This document shows, piece after piece, positions 1 to 8,374 of a stretch of 53,222 nucleotides of DNA. The stretch covers positions 1 through 53,222 of the forward strand of contig CAZCDS010000044.1 in assembly GCA_964497585.1 (NCBI GenBank), read 5' to 3'. The notes beneath the pieces are model-generated. The model made no database searches, had not been told where the DNA came from, and saw only the letters and a list, made by a program, of their open reading frames with translations. Position 1 is the first letter of the stretch; every line of letters begins with the position of its first letter. Source of the stretch: CAZCDS01 sp964497585. Lineage in GTDB: Bacteria > Desulfobacterota > Desulfomonilia > Desulfomonilales > Desulfomonilaceae. The translations under genes and the position numbers were made by a program.

Positions 1-66
1 CCTCATGCCCAACTTGCCCTCTTCTTCACCTGATTATTTTGGGGAAACTCCAGCGAATTCAATTCC

Positions 67-95
67 TTGACAACCTTGCGGGACCTCGGTAGCCT
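67..95 (+). promoter_or_regulatory. candidate sigma-70-type promoter for the HU gene
   Basis: A perfect TTGACA (67-72) is followed, after a 17-bp spacer, by TAGCCT (90-95), which matches three of six -10 consensus bases. The predicted start point near 102 leaves about 40 bases before the HU start codon. The -35 box and spacing are good but the -10 box is weak. Confidence 0.35.
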
Positions 96-144
96 ACAGA
101 CCTTCCCGATTACCATTATGCACTGAATTCCAAGCGCGTATGGA

Positions 145-429
145 ATGACCAAGTCCGATCTCGCCAGCCGCATGGCAACGGAAGCAGGAATCACGAAGAA
201 GGCCGCTGCGGCCGCTCTGGATGCCTTCGTGGGCGCAGTTAACGCTTCCCTCAAGAAAAGGACCGGCTCCATCCGCGTATCTGGCTTCGGGACCTTCAAG
301 GTTTCCTCGAGAAAGACCCGCGCTGGGGTCAATCCCCAAACGCAGAAGAAGATCAAGACTCCCGCCATGAAGGTCCCTCCGTTCAGCGTGTCCAAGGCCC
401 TGAGGGAAACCGTGAAAAAGGCCAAGTGA
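145..429 (+). CDS. HU-family DNA-binding protein
   Basis: A 94-residue protein, the usual length for HU/IHF proteins, which bind and bend DNA as dimers in the nucleoid. It begins MTKSDLASRMATEAG, the typical first helix, and carries the DNA-arm region around GFGTFKVSSRKTRAG (residues ~47-61), where the GFG turn and basic residues are family hallmarks. The C-terminus (KVPPFSVSKALRETV) matches the last strand and helix. There is no clear Shine-Dalgarno sequence before the ATG, but the protein alignment supports this start. A decayed relative follows immediately downstream at 452-729, so this may be the surviving copy of a tandem pair. Confidence 0.9.
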   Translation: MTKSDLASRMATEAGITKKAAAAALDAFVGAVNASLKKRTGSIRVSGFGTFKVSSRKTRAGVNPQTQKKIKTPAMKVPPFSVSKALRETVKKAK

Positions 430-451
430 GCCGCGAAAAGGTTGAGCAGCC

Positions 452-729
452 ATGAACAAATGAGATCTAACCAAGGCTCTGTCGAAAGGGCACGGTATTC
501 CCGTCCGCAAAGCCGAAGAGACCGTTGACAACGTCTTCGGAACTATTCCAAGGCCCTTATGGCAGGGGATCGCATTGAGATACGAGGGTTCGGAGCCTTC
601 TCGATCAGGGAATACGAGGGATACACGGCGAGGAAGCCGAAGACGGGTGAGAAGATCGCAGTCGACGGAAAGCGGTTGCCGGTCTTCAAGTTCGCCAAGG
701 ATCTGCGTGAACCACTCAATCAGCGATAG
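452..729 (+). pseudogene. broken HU/IHF-family gene
   Basis: Starting 22 bases after the HU stop, the frame from ATG 452 reads MNK-stop-DLTKALSKGHGIPVRK, an HU/IHF first helix with a TGA at the fourth codon (461-463). The homology then leaves this frame near 538-541 and continues in another as YSKALMAGDRIEIRGFGAF and on through the arm and C-terminal helix to the TAG at 727-729. GDRIEIRGFGAF is a diagnostic IHF/HU motif. One nonsense codon and one frameshift in 93 codons make it a pseudogene unless both are sequencing errors. Confidence 0.75.
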
Positions 730-866
730 GTGGCCCCCTCTCTCTCGATTCCTGTTCACCGGCACGGCAGACACTCTACGCAAGACGGATCTTGGAGTGT
801 CGAGCCCAACCGCGGTTCACCAACCGCTCTTCGCGGCTTTCCTGACGTTGGAGAAGCACGTAATTG

Positions 867-2582
867 TCATTCCTGCGAAGCCTTCCCCGGCAACGCCATC
901 GGCAGTCTGATGATAATCGTTGCTCCGTTCTCGCCGGCTGCCTCGACTTCAATGCGGCCTGAGTGCTTTTTCACGATATGGTGGCTCAAGGAGAGTTCAA
1001 ATGCGGTTGTATTGTCGGACAAGTCTGATGTAACGAATGGCTGGGAAAAATGGCCCTCTTCTCCACGGCAACCGCTTTGTCTTGTAGCTTTGGCGATGAT
1101 CAAAGCTTCCGTCTTCGTTCTCTCTACGGCGACACTGAGCTCACCACCGTCCCGCATTGCCGTAAAGGCGTTCATGCCCAGGTTCATAAGCACCTGCCGA
1201 AGAAGCCACCTATTGCCTGTGACGATCAAGATATCGTCTTGAAATAACGTCGTTAACTGAACATTTTGGCGCCTCATTTCATCGCGAAGCGCCTCGAAAG
1301 TTTCTCGGACCAAGGAGATGAGATCTAGCTCCTTCATTTCTACCTTGGCCAGCGGCCGTGCAAAAGTCAGGAGTGAATCTAAGACGTCCCTCGCTCTGTC
1401 TGCCGCTGATACGATCTTACGGGCGCACATTTGCAGAACATCCTGGGGGATGCCATTTTCCATGAGGATCTGAGCTGCAGACGAGATGACCGCCAAAGGG
1501 TTCTTTACCTCGTGGGCGACCCCGGACGCCATGCCGCCAAGGGCCTTAATCTTCTGAACGCTCCGCTCCGTCTCCTCAATTCTCTTGTGTTCGGAGATGT
1601 CGAGCAGCGTTCCGGTTGCTCGCAAGGGTCTGCCGTCTTCTTCTCGTTCCACTACTTGACCGCGCGCGAGAACCCATTTCCATTCACCCGATTTGTTTCT
1701 TACACGGTACTCGCATTCATAAAAAGGCGTTTGACCTTCAAGATGTGCCGTCAGCTCCTTTCTGACCCGCTGCATATCATCAGGGTGGACTGCTTCTTTC
1801 CACCAACTGAACGTGAGCTCTATCTCTCCAGGTTCGTATCCAAGGATCTCAGCCGCTCGTCCGCTCCAGAAGGCCTGGTCTGTTTGAATGTTCCAGTCCC
1901 ACAGGCCCAACCCTCCTCCCGTCAAGGCCAGCTGCAACCTCTGCTGGTTCTCCCGGAGTACCTTCTCTATGCGTATGCGTTTGGTCACTTCTTGCTTAAG
2001 GTCCGCATTGGTCTGAACAAGCTCTGCGGTGCGTTCTCTCACAGCCTTCTCAAGGCTGTCGCGCGCGCGGCGCAGTTCTTCCTCATGTCTTCTGTTGGCG
2101 AGGATTTGGTTCCATTCCTGGGTGAGATCCTCCACCAACACCAGAATCAATCGTTCTTGCGCAATCTTGAGCGGTTTAAAATGCACACGGCCTCGTATCT
2201 TTCCTTTTGCCAGACGCAGCATCCCTGTACAGCTTCTGGTTCTTCTGTCGGAAAGAACCTTACTCATCGATGAATGGGCCTCTTTAGCGTCGTCGGGGTC
2301 CACAAAAAGAGATTGCACGGTAACGTCGTCCGTCCTTTCCGAAATGGCACCGCTTTCGCCGGAAGCTTTGTTCGCAAATACAACAAAGCCGGCCCGATCC
2401 ACCAAAAGGGCAGGCGTGGGCAACGCATGCAATAGATTGCCCAAGACCGTTGAGAGGACTTTCGCGGCATGCGAACTTCCCGAGATCGTCACGTCTTTGG
2501 GAAGCAGGGTGGTCAGATCAATTGACTGGGTGGACTCATAATCAAGATCCGACATAAGAAGAGAAAGCTCGCTATCTGACAT
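867..2582 (-). CDS. PAS-domain sensor histidine kinase with degenerate ATP-binding domain
   Basis: A 571-residue soluble kinase-like protein. Residues ~45-155 form a PAS-like domain, ~160-215 a coiled coil, ~216-332 a PAS/PAC domain (GLWDWNIQTDQAFWSGRAAE) and ~345-410 a HisKA dimerisation domain with the phospho-acceptor H357 in SGVAHEVKNPL. The HATPase domain keeps the N-box (NLGMNAFTAM, ~467-476), but the usual DxGxG and GxGLG motifs are replaced by ATRQSGCRG and TTAFELSLS. It may therefore have weak or no kinase activity, or be phosphorylated by a partner. The start has a strong Shine-Dalgarno (GGGGGAG) 7 bases upstream. It is transcribed toward the HU pseudogene and has no response regulator next to it; the hybrid kinase at 3793 is transcribed away from it. 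Confidence 0.85.
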   Translation of the reverse strand: MSDSELSLLMSDLDYESTQSIDLTTLLPKDVTISGSSHAAKVLSTVLGNLLHALPTPALLVDRAGFVVFANKASGESGAISERTDDVTVQSLFVDPDDAKEAHSSMSKVLSDRRTRSCTGMLRLAKGKIRGRVHFKPLKIAQERLILVLVEDLTQEWNQILANRRHEEELRRARDSLEKAVRERTAELVQTNADLKQEVTKRIRIEKVLRENQQRLQLALTGGGLGLWDWNIQTDQAFWSGRAAEILGYEPGEIELTFSWWKEAVHPDDMQRVRKELTAHLEGQTPFYECEYRVRNKSGEWKWVLARGQVVEREEDGRPLRATGTLLDISEHKRIEETERSVQKIKALGGMASGVAHEVKNPLAVISSAAQILMENGIPQDVLQMCARKIVSAADRARDVLDSLLTFARPLAKVEMKELDLISLVRETFEALRDEMRRQNVQLTTLFQDDILIVTGNRWLLRQVLMNLGMNAFTAMRDGGELSVAVERTKTEALIIAKATRQSGCRGEEGHFSQPFVTSDLSDNTTAFELSLSHHIVKKHSGRIEVEAAGENGATIIIRLPMALPGKASQE

Positions 2583-3108
2583 CGTGACTCCCCCTCACTG
2601 GCGGTCAATCGCCAGGTGCAAGCACATGCGGTTGTATTTGCGTTCAGGGGGCAAACCTTCCGGCTGAGCACGCGCCAGCCCCTCTCGCAGGGACGACCTC
2701 CCTCGGGCGGCGACTCCTGCCCTGGGACAGTTGCCGGCTGACTTCGGCATGAACGACACATCCTCTACCGCTACCCCAAAAAAGACTGAACTCAAATAGT
2801 GACTGACAAGGAGCAGTCCAGTGTTTCGAGAAGGGCCGCACGGGCTGGCGCTTCTCATGCTCTGAGGTACCGACGCCTTGGAGGGTTTTTTCAACAACCC
2901 TTCAGGGCTCGATCATGAGCTACCGGTAAGCTGAATTGCAATCCTTCCCCCTTTATATCAATTCTAGTCTCTTCACGCACGATTTGTCAACCAGGGAAAT
3001 TGACCACCCGTCCGGACAAAGACCCTCTTTATGCACGGCACGAGAGAACAAGAAAACACGCTAATATTAGAATGATATCCTCAACACATGGTAACATTTA
3101 AATAAAAT

Positions 3109-3124
3109 GAATGCCGGCGCATTC
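3109..3124. promoter_or_regulatory. palindrome, possible upstream activator site
   Basis: GAATGC-CGGC-GCATTC is a 6-bp inverted repeat around CGGC. It lies about 95 bases upstream of the sigma-54 -24 element at 3218, a usual distance for NtrC-type enhancer sites. A second, perfect palindrome (3061-3070) lies further upstream. The functional role is inferred from position only. Confidence 0.3.
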
Positions 3125-3217
3125 CCGCAGTACTCGGTACGTCTCGTGGGGAGCGCTATGTGGGATCTAGCGGTCACACGGCAAGCTCGGGACCAGAATC
3201 CAGGATTAGCCGCGGCA

Positions 3218-3233
3218 TGGCACAACGTTTGCA
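3218..3233 (+). promoter_or_regulatory. sigma-54 (RpoN) promoter
   Basis: TGGCAC-N5-TTGCA is a near-perfect match to the -24/-12 consensus, with GG and GC dinucleotides at the correct spacing. It points rightward, toward the hybrid kinase at 3793, about 560 bases away. A sigma-54 activator gene (9001-10422) is in the same window and could act here, though that link is only an inference. Confidence 0.65.
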
Positions 3234-3792
3234 GAACCATAAGTTACTGTCGGGAGACTGAGGCCGCTCCCCACAACCTTTGAAGTGCTTCTACCACCTC
3301 GTGATATCAACTAGATAAATCGGGCTGGTGACGCTCTCTGGGGCCGCGCGGTTCTCGGCCTCCCAAATGTCTGGCACGCATGGTGGAATCTTTTGCAGCC
3401 AGGCGTAGTGACCTCTGTCTTCGCCACACTGACACGAGTGAGCCATCCGATGCATCAAAGAGACTGTAAGGCATCCCGGCCGCATTCTCTGAAATGCTTT
3501 GTGATGGGGCTCCCCGAGATCTCTAGATTTGTGCGGAGCCTGGGCCACAGTTCCGGGGAGTGTCTCCTATGGAAGGAAACCCCCAGGTGCCGAGAAGCCA
3601 TGGCGAATGGCGTTTCAAACAGCCGCTAGACGATGAAAGGGGTGCTGATCATGGGTTTGCGAAAGAGGAGCCTGCTGTTGCCTAGAGATCGGGCGAACCT
3701 TTTCAAGCCTCCCCTGAAGGCTAAGTGAGGGGTATCGTTGCAGCAGTCTCTGCTGGAGATGCAAGGATTGAAACAGGCTCCTAAGGATTTTT

Positions 3793-6177
3793 ATGCCTGA
3801 GCGGGCAACCGTGTTTCCTAACTCGCTGGGAATCCTTCTAGAAAGCGATCAGGAGGTTGTGTTGTTGAGAGAACCTGTCGAAGTCTTGCTGGTGGAAGAT
3901 AAAGAAGAGGAAGTGAAGGCATTGATCCGTGCCTTTGAACCTGTAGGGGAGTCATTTCAGGTGAGAGTGGCACCCACCGTGGCGGCAGCATATGAGTACC
4001 TGAGGGAGACCACGCCCGAGCTGGTTATCGCAGACTCCTCGTTGCCCGATGGCGGAGGCACAGACCTTTTGCTGGTGGACAGACGGCCTTTGCCCTGTCC
4101 TGTACTTGTGATGACAAAGCACGGGGCCGACGAAATGGCAGTGGAGACGATGAGTGCAAGGACCTTCGACCGCGTGGCCAGATCGGACGCAACCTTCGCC
4201 GATCTGCCGCGAATCGCCGAACGGGCCTTGAAGGAATGGAACAACGTCCCGGTGCAAGAGCCGGCCGAGGAGCAAGTCTACGAGCAACATGAATTTGTTC
4301 GATCTGTCCTAGAATCGTTGACCCATCCCTTTTACGTGGTTGATGTGACTGATTACACGGTGCTGATGGCGAATTCGGCTGCTCGGTCCGGGGCTTCTTC
4401 GGGAGCGAATACCTGCTACAGCCTCGTTCTTGGTCGAAGTGAGCCATGCAATACCGTTGAACATCCTTGCCCCCTCCCTCTGGTAAAAAAAACCAAGAAG
4501 CCCACAACAGTGGAACATCTCCATCACGACACGGATGGCCGCGCTCGTCACGTGGAAGTCCACGCATATCCTATTGTGGACAGGGAGGGAAACGTGACAC
4601 ACGTCATCGAATACACCCTGGACGTCACCGATCGAAGGCAGGTGGAAGCTGGGTTGAAGAGGTCCGAAGAATGCTTGAGAAACCTGATCGAGTCATCTCC
4701 TATGGGTGTCACGATTGTCCGGAATGGGAGGTTTGAATACGTGAATCCTAAGGCATTAGAATTATTCGGTTATGACAGTGCTGACGAAATTCTCCAACGG
4801 GGATTGGAGGCTCTGGTTCCTTCCGTCTCGGGTGAGTCAAGTGCAGAGAATGTAACAGAGAGCCCCGACACGGGGGATGTTCATGCTCCCCGGGAACTTA
4901 GAGGCCTGAAAAAGAACGGGCAACCTTTTGACATTTGCGTCTGGATGGCACAAACAGAGTTTCACGGAGAGCGTGCCGTCCTCAATTTCGTCGCTGACTG
5001 CAGTCAGGAAAAATCGATGAGAGAGCAACTGTTCCGGGCTCAAAAGATGGAATCTCTCGGAACGTTGGCCAGCGGCATAGCCCATGACTTCAACAACGTC
5101 CTGACTATTGTCCAGGGATATTCCGAATTACTCCTTGAGGACAGGACGGAACGCGACCCGGCCTACGAAGACATCCGCAAGATAGCTACCGCAGCCGAGA
5201 ATGGGGCTGAACTGGTTCAGCGAATACTCATGTTCAGCCGAAAGGGAGAGAGCGAGATCCAGCCCATATGCCTCAACGATGAAATAAGAAGGGCAAAGGA
5301 GCTGCTGGATCGAACTATCCCTAAAATGATCGAGATCAAACTGCGCCTTGAAAAAAACCTGCAAAACATCAACGCCGACCCTGGCCAGGTGGAGCAGGTT
5401 CTATTGAATCTCGCGGTCAATGCTCAGCACGCAATGCCGGAGGGTGGAACACTGACCATTGAGACTCAACACGTCGTTCTGGACGAAGCCTACTCCAAAA
5501 CGTATTTTGATGCCAAACCGGGAGAATACGTCTTGCTGACGGTTTCCGATACCGGACACGGAATGGTGAAGGAGGTCTTGGATCATATTTTCGAGCCCTT
5601 CTTTACAACCAAAGGGCCCGGCGAAGGGACAGGCCTCGGCCTTGCCATGGTGTACGGTGTTGTCAAGAGCCACGGCGGCCGCATCCTGTGCTACAGCGAG
5701 CCCGGAATCGGGACTACGTTCAAGATCTACTTCCCCGTGGCAGAGGTGGAACAGGAACCAGACCTGACAACGTCCGCAGAACGACCGTTATTCGGGACCG
5801 AGACGATTCTGTTGGTAGACGATGATCACTCGGTATTGTCTCTAGGAGAAAGGATCCTTTCGGGTGCCGGATACACGGTCATGACCGCAAGCGATGGAAA
5901 GCAGGCTCTAGACCGCTACCTTGAAGCGAAGGACAAGATTTCTCTCGTCATATTGGACCTGAGTATGCCGCGCATGGGAGGCGGCGAGTGCCTATCGGAA
6001 CTTGTGAAGATTGATCCCCGTGCAAAGGTTCTTATCACAAGCGGGTATTCCGCCGAAAGACTGGCGCAGGGCGGACTTAACGTCCAAGCCGAGGAGTTTA
6101 TCGGGAAGCCCTACAGGACAACGCAGATGCTCCGGAAGATTCGCGATTTGTTGGACAAAGACTCACCCATTGCCTGA
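3793..6177 (+). CDS. hybrid sensor histidine kinase (REC-PAS-PAS-HisKA-HATPase-REC)
   Basis: A 794-residue cytoplasmic phosphorelay protein. An N-terminal receiver-like domain (~30-145) has the acceptor-position D81 (IADSSLPDG) but lacks the usual lysine motif. PAS 1 (~165-280) carries a cysteine-rich CNTVEHPCPLP segment, which could bind a metal or sense redox. PAS 2 is at ~293-405 and HisKA at ~410-475, with H431 in ASGIAHDFNNVL. HATPase (~515-655) has intact N, G1 (DTGHG), F (IFEPFFTTK) and G2 (GTGLGLAM) boxes. The C-terminal receiver (~675-790) has an acceptor Asp near 722 (LVILDLSMPRMGG) and a KPY lysine motif. No transmembrane segment is visible. The output partner is not encoded next to it. 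A sigma-54 promoter lies 560 bases upstream. Confidence 0.9.
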   Translation: MPERATVFPNSLGILLESDQEVVLLREPVEVLLVEDKEEEVKALIRAFEPVGESFQVRVAPTVAAAYEYLRETTPELVIADSSLPDGGGTDLLLVDRRPLPCPVLVMTKHGADEMAVETMSARTFDRVARSDATFADLPRIAERALKEWNNVPVQEPAEEQVYEQHEFVRSVLESLTHPFYVVDVTDYTVLMANSAARSGASSGANTCYSLVLGRSEPCNTVEHPCPLPLVKKTKKPTTVEHLHHDTDGRARHVEVHAYPIVDREGNVTHVIEYTLDVTDRRQVEAGLKRSEECLRNLIESSPMGVTIVRNGRFEYVNPKALELFGYDSADEILQRGLEALVPSVSGESSAENVTESPDTGDVHAPRELRGLKKNGQPFDICVWMAQTEFHGERAVLNFVADCSQEKSMREQLFRAQKMESLGTLASGIAHDFNNVLTIVQGYSELLLEDRTERDPAYEDIRKIATAAENGAELVQRILMFSRKGESEIQPICLNDEIRRAKELLDRTIPKMIEIKLRLEKNLQNINADPGQVEQVLLNLAVNAQHAMPEGGTLTIETQHVVLDEAYSKTYFDAKPGEYVLLTVSDTGHGMVKEVLDHIFEPFFTTKGPGEGTGLGLAMVYGVVKSHGGRILCYSEPGIGTTFKIYFPVAEVEQEPDLTTSAERPLFGTETILLVDDDHSVLSLGERILSGAGYTVMTASDGKQALDRYLEAKDKISLVILDLSMPRMGGGECLSELVKIDPRAKVLITSGYSAERLAQGGLNVQAEEFIGKPYRTTQMLRKIRDLLDKDSPIA

Positions 6178-6222
6178 TGTGTGTGATTCATAGACGTCCT
6201 TTCAATCGAGTGATAAGAGAGG

Positions 6223-6443
6223 ATGCCCATGAATCGAGAAATCCGGATGCGATTGAAATGGGTTCGGCTTTACGAGGAAACGGGCAATGCCGGACTGGTT
6301 TGCCGCAGATGTGGCATCTCTCGTCCCACCCTGTGCAAGTGGTGGAGACGATACGAGAGAGAGGGGTCAGCGGTCTGAAGAGTAGAAGTCGTCACCCGAA
6401 AGCCTCACCATCCCAAAAAGTTTTCGCCGCTCAGGAACTCTGA
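6223..6443 (+). pseudogene. IS481-like transposase N-terminal fragment
   Basis: From ATG 6223 (or 6229) the frame reads an IS481-type helix-turn-helix: KWVRLYEETGNAGLVCRRCG, then ISRPTLCKWWRRYERE, ending at a TGA after GSAV. In the neighbouring frame the match continues as SGLKSRSRHPKASPSQKVFA up to the stop at 6441-6443. Frameshift plus loss of the whole DDE catalytic domain mark it as a remnant. The IS200/IS605 element begins about 20 bases further on. Confidence 0.7.
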
Positions 6444-6464
6444 ATTTTAGTTCGGCCTAGAAAC

Positions 6465-7105
6465 CCACGTCCTCTGGACGTGGTCAGAGTCTGAAGGCTT
6501 TGCCGGAGGACTGCCCACCTGTTAACCCCATACTCGAGTTGTTGCCGCAACCACGAGTAAGGAGAAGCAGGTGAGCAGGTTGCGTAAGCTATCACATGCC
6601 ATATGGCATTGTCAGTATCATCTCGTGTGGGTGCCGACATACCGGTACCGCGTCTTGCAGGGCATGGTAGGCGGAGAAGTTCACAACTGCATCCACGTCT
6701 CCTGCGGTCAGCTTGGATGCGAGGTTATCGAGATGAATGTTCAACCAGACCATGTCCACCTGGTGCGTATGGTGCCTCCCAAGGTGTCTATCTCTTCGTT
6801 GATGGGCACGCTGAAGGGCCGCACCGCGATCCGGGTATTCAAACAGTTCCCGTATCTCAAGAAGAAACCCTCTTGGGGAAACGACTTCTGGGCCAAGGGC
6901 TACTGCGTCGACACGGTGAGCCTGGATGCGGAAATGATCCGCAAATACGTTAAATAGCAAGAGGATAAAGAGCGACACCAAGAGCAGCTACCTCTGAAAT
7001 ACGACTGAGTTGCAGTGTGCGGCAACAACTCAGCTTGCCTCCTCTGGGGGCAAGCCCTCAGCCCCCCAGAGGGGGCTGTCCGAAAGCCACGTGCTCCGCA
7101 CGTGG
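6465..7105 (+). mobile_element. IS200/IS605-type element with both end hairpins
   Basis: The left end carries the hairpin CCACGTCC-TCT-GGACGTGG (6465-6483). The right end carries CCACGTGC-TCC-GCACGTGG (7087-7105), a related subterminal palindrome. Between them lies a tnpA gene. Paired hairpins instead of terminal inverted repeats are typical of single-strand-transposing IS200/IS605 elements. A further stem (CCTCTGGGGG pairing with CCCCCAGAGG, 7041-7050 and 7063-7072) lies inside the right end. Exact boundaries, including the cleavage tetranucleotides, cannot be fixed from one copy. Confidence 0.65.
6571..6957 (+). CDS. tnpA: IS200/IS605-family TnpA (Y1 HUH transposase), cut short by an amber codon
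   Basis: Starts at GTG 6571 behind a good Shine-Dalgarno (AAGGAG). The HUH motif is visible as PDHVHLV (~residues 59-65), and the likely catalytic tyrosine lies in IRKYVK at the very end. The frame stops at TAG 6955-6957 but continues in frame as QEDKERHQEQLPLKYD to TGA 7006-7008. Related proteins read KYVKYQE at this place, so TAT/TAC has probably become TAG. The protein loses only ~17 residues after the catalytic helix begins; activity is uncertain. Confidence 0.75.
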   Translation: MSRLRKLSHAIWHCQYHLVWVPTYRYRVLQGMVGGEVHNCIHVSCGQLGCEVIEMNVQPDHVHLVRMVPPKVSISSLMGTLKGRTAIRVFKQFPYLKKKPSWGNDFWAKGYCVDTVSLDAEMIRKYVK

Positions 7106-7208
7106 ATATTTACAAAGGGTGACAAAATCCAGTTTCAAAGTGACTGCCTATTTGGATGCGGTCTTTCGAAACCTGCTTAAATCCAACGATGTCAGTGAGT
7201 TTTACGGA

Positions 7209-7232
7209 AGGGGCGACGAGACTCGAACTCGC
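7209..7232 (-). other. tRNA 3'-end-like fragment (T-arm)
   Basis: On the minus strand 7232-7216 forms a T-arm: stem GCGAG/CTCGT around the 7-base loop TTCGAGT, followed by CGCCCCTT, which could be the 3' acceptor strand. No D-arm, anticodon arm or matching 5' acceptor strand is found, and no CCA follows. The fragment may be a leftover integrase attachment site of the kind located at tRNA 3' ends. Confidence 0.35.
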
Positions 7233-7356
7233 GAGCTCCGGCGCGACAGAAAAACGGTCCACTGAGAAACAACAACGACTTGCAGCAAATCCTCAGTCAT
7301 TTCAACAGCAGCTCGTTCCACTTCGTTTCCTTTCGTTCCCTCTCGATACCAAAAGG

Positions 7357-7378
7357 GGTGACAAAAAGGTGACAAAAA
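7357..7378 (+). repeat. 11-bp tandem repeat (GGTGACAAAAA x2)
   Basis: Two adjacent copies of GGTGACAAAAA precede the DDE transposase remnant. A similar arrangement, TGGTGTACAAG followed by TGGTGTACAGG, occurs at 32520-32541, and both are preceded by a related TCCTTTC...TCCCT.TCGA segment. The pattern resembles recombinase arm-type sites, but this is only a resemblance. Confidence 0.45.
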
Positions 7379-8374
7379 TGGCTTGGGGAGATCTGAGAGC
7401 CCTCTGGGTTTCTCACGACGTTCGGGACACCGTGGTGGATTTCGTCAACCGATGGTCTGAGCTGACCGAGATCGCAGTCGTCTCCTTTGTCCTTTGGCAG
7501 GGGATCTCCCGGAGCAAATTCTCCGACTGGCGATCCGGATATGGCATGGTCAACGAGCACAACGGGCGAGTTCCCCGAGACTGTTGGCTTCAGGACAGGG
7601 AAAGAAAGACCATCGTTCGATTCTATCACGAGCACCCCAGCGAGGGTTAAAGCGCTTGACCTTCATGATGTTGCATTGTGACGTGATGGCGGAGAGTCCT
7701 GCCACGGTGTGGCGCGTCCTGAACCAGGAGGGACTGCTGCGTCCAGGGAAGCCCACCCCGTCAAGAAAGGGAACGGAATTTGATCAACCCCTGGCGCCCC
7801 ACCATACTGACATATGGACGTGTCATATATCAACATCTGCGGCACGTTCTATTATCTGTACAGCGTCCTGGACGGCTGCACCCGATACATCGTGCACTAG
7901 GATATCCGGGAGTCGATGAGGGAGGCAGATGTGGAGATCATTCTTCAAAGGGCCAAGGAAAAGACTCCCGATGCGAGCCCGAGAATAATCTCCGACAACG
8001 GCCCGCGGTTTATCGCGAAAGATATCGAGGAATTCATCAGGATAAGAGGCATGACGCATGTCACGATCTCTCCCGAATATCCCCAAAGCAACGGGAAGGT
8101 CGAGAGGTGGCATCAGTCGCTCAAGCGCGAGTGCATCCGGCCGGGGACTCCGTTGTCCTTGGAGGATGCCCGCCGCATCGTGACCGGGTATGTGGCCCAT
8201 TGCAACAATGTGAGCCCGCACAGCGCCATTGGATACGTGGCTCAAAAGGCCAAGCCGGAGGGCTGGGACAGAGATCTTTGCCCGGCGGGATCGCAAACTC
8301 GACCAGGCACGGGAACAGCGCAGGCTGCGCCGCCGGCGTCTTCGTTCCCAAGACCCGGGACAAGAGGATGCTGA
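7378..8374 (+). pseudogene. decayed DDE transposase (IS3-like, integrase core)
   Basis: The homologous protein is spread over several frames. Frame one (ATG 7378 to 7650) reads DLRALWVSHDVRDTVVDFVN and continues to FYHEHPSEG. A frameshift leads to RRLTFMMLHCDV-like sequence near 7655-7800. A second shift gives DVSYINICGTFYYLYSVLDG, then an amber TAG (7898-7900) where relatives have Trp. The core continues from 7916 with IISDNGPRFIAKD and NGKVERWHQSLKRECIRPG; a last shift near 8260 brings in ERDRKLDQAREQ-like tail residues. D (DVSY), D (SDNGP) and E (KVERWH) of the DDE triad remain readable, but the gene cannot make a functional enzyme. Confidence 0.8.

Larger units (their letters stand above)
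2583..3792. other. 1.2 kb non-coding region between divergent kinase genes
   Basis: No convincing protein-coding frame was found: the short ORFs here lack homology-like composition and ribosome binding sites. A small stem (CTGGCG/CGCCAG, 2598-2615) lies just upstream of the minus-strand kinase start. An AT-rich stretch at 3050-3110 carries the palindrome CTAATATTAG (3061-3070) and is followed by GAATGC-CGGC-GCATTC (3109-3124). A sigma-54 promoter follows at 3218-3233. The remaining ~560 bases up to the hybrid kinase could be a long leader or a small RNA, but nothing more is recognisable. Confidence 0.6.

Noticed and set aside
575..910. 111-codon plus-strand ORF over the HU/IHF pseudogene
   Set aside because: It is out of frame with the HU-like homology and is a shadow of the pseudogene and the following intergenic sequence.
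7207..7250. A complete tRNA gene on the minus strand
   Set aside because: Only a T-arm and possible acceptor strand are visible; anticodon arm, D-arm and the 5' acceptor strand are missing.
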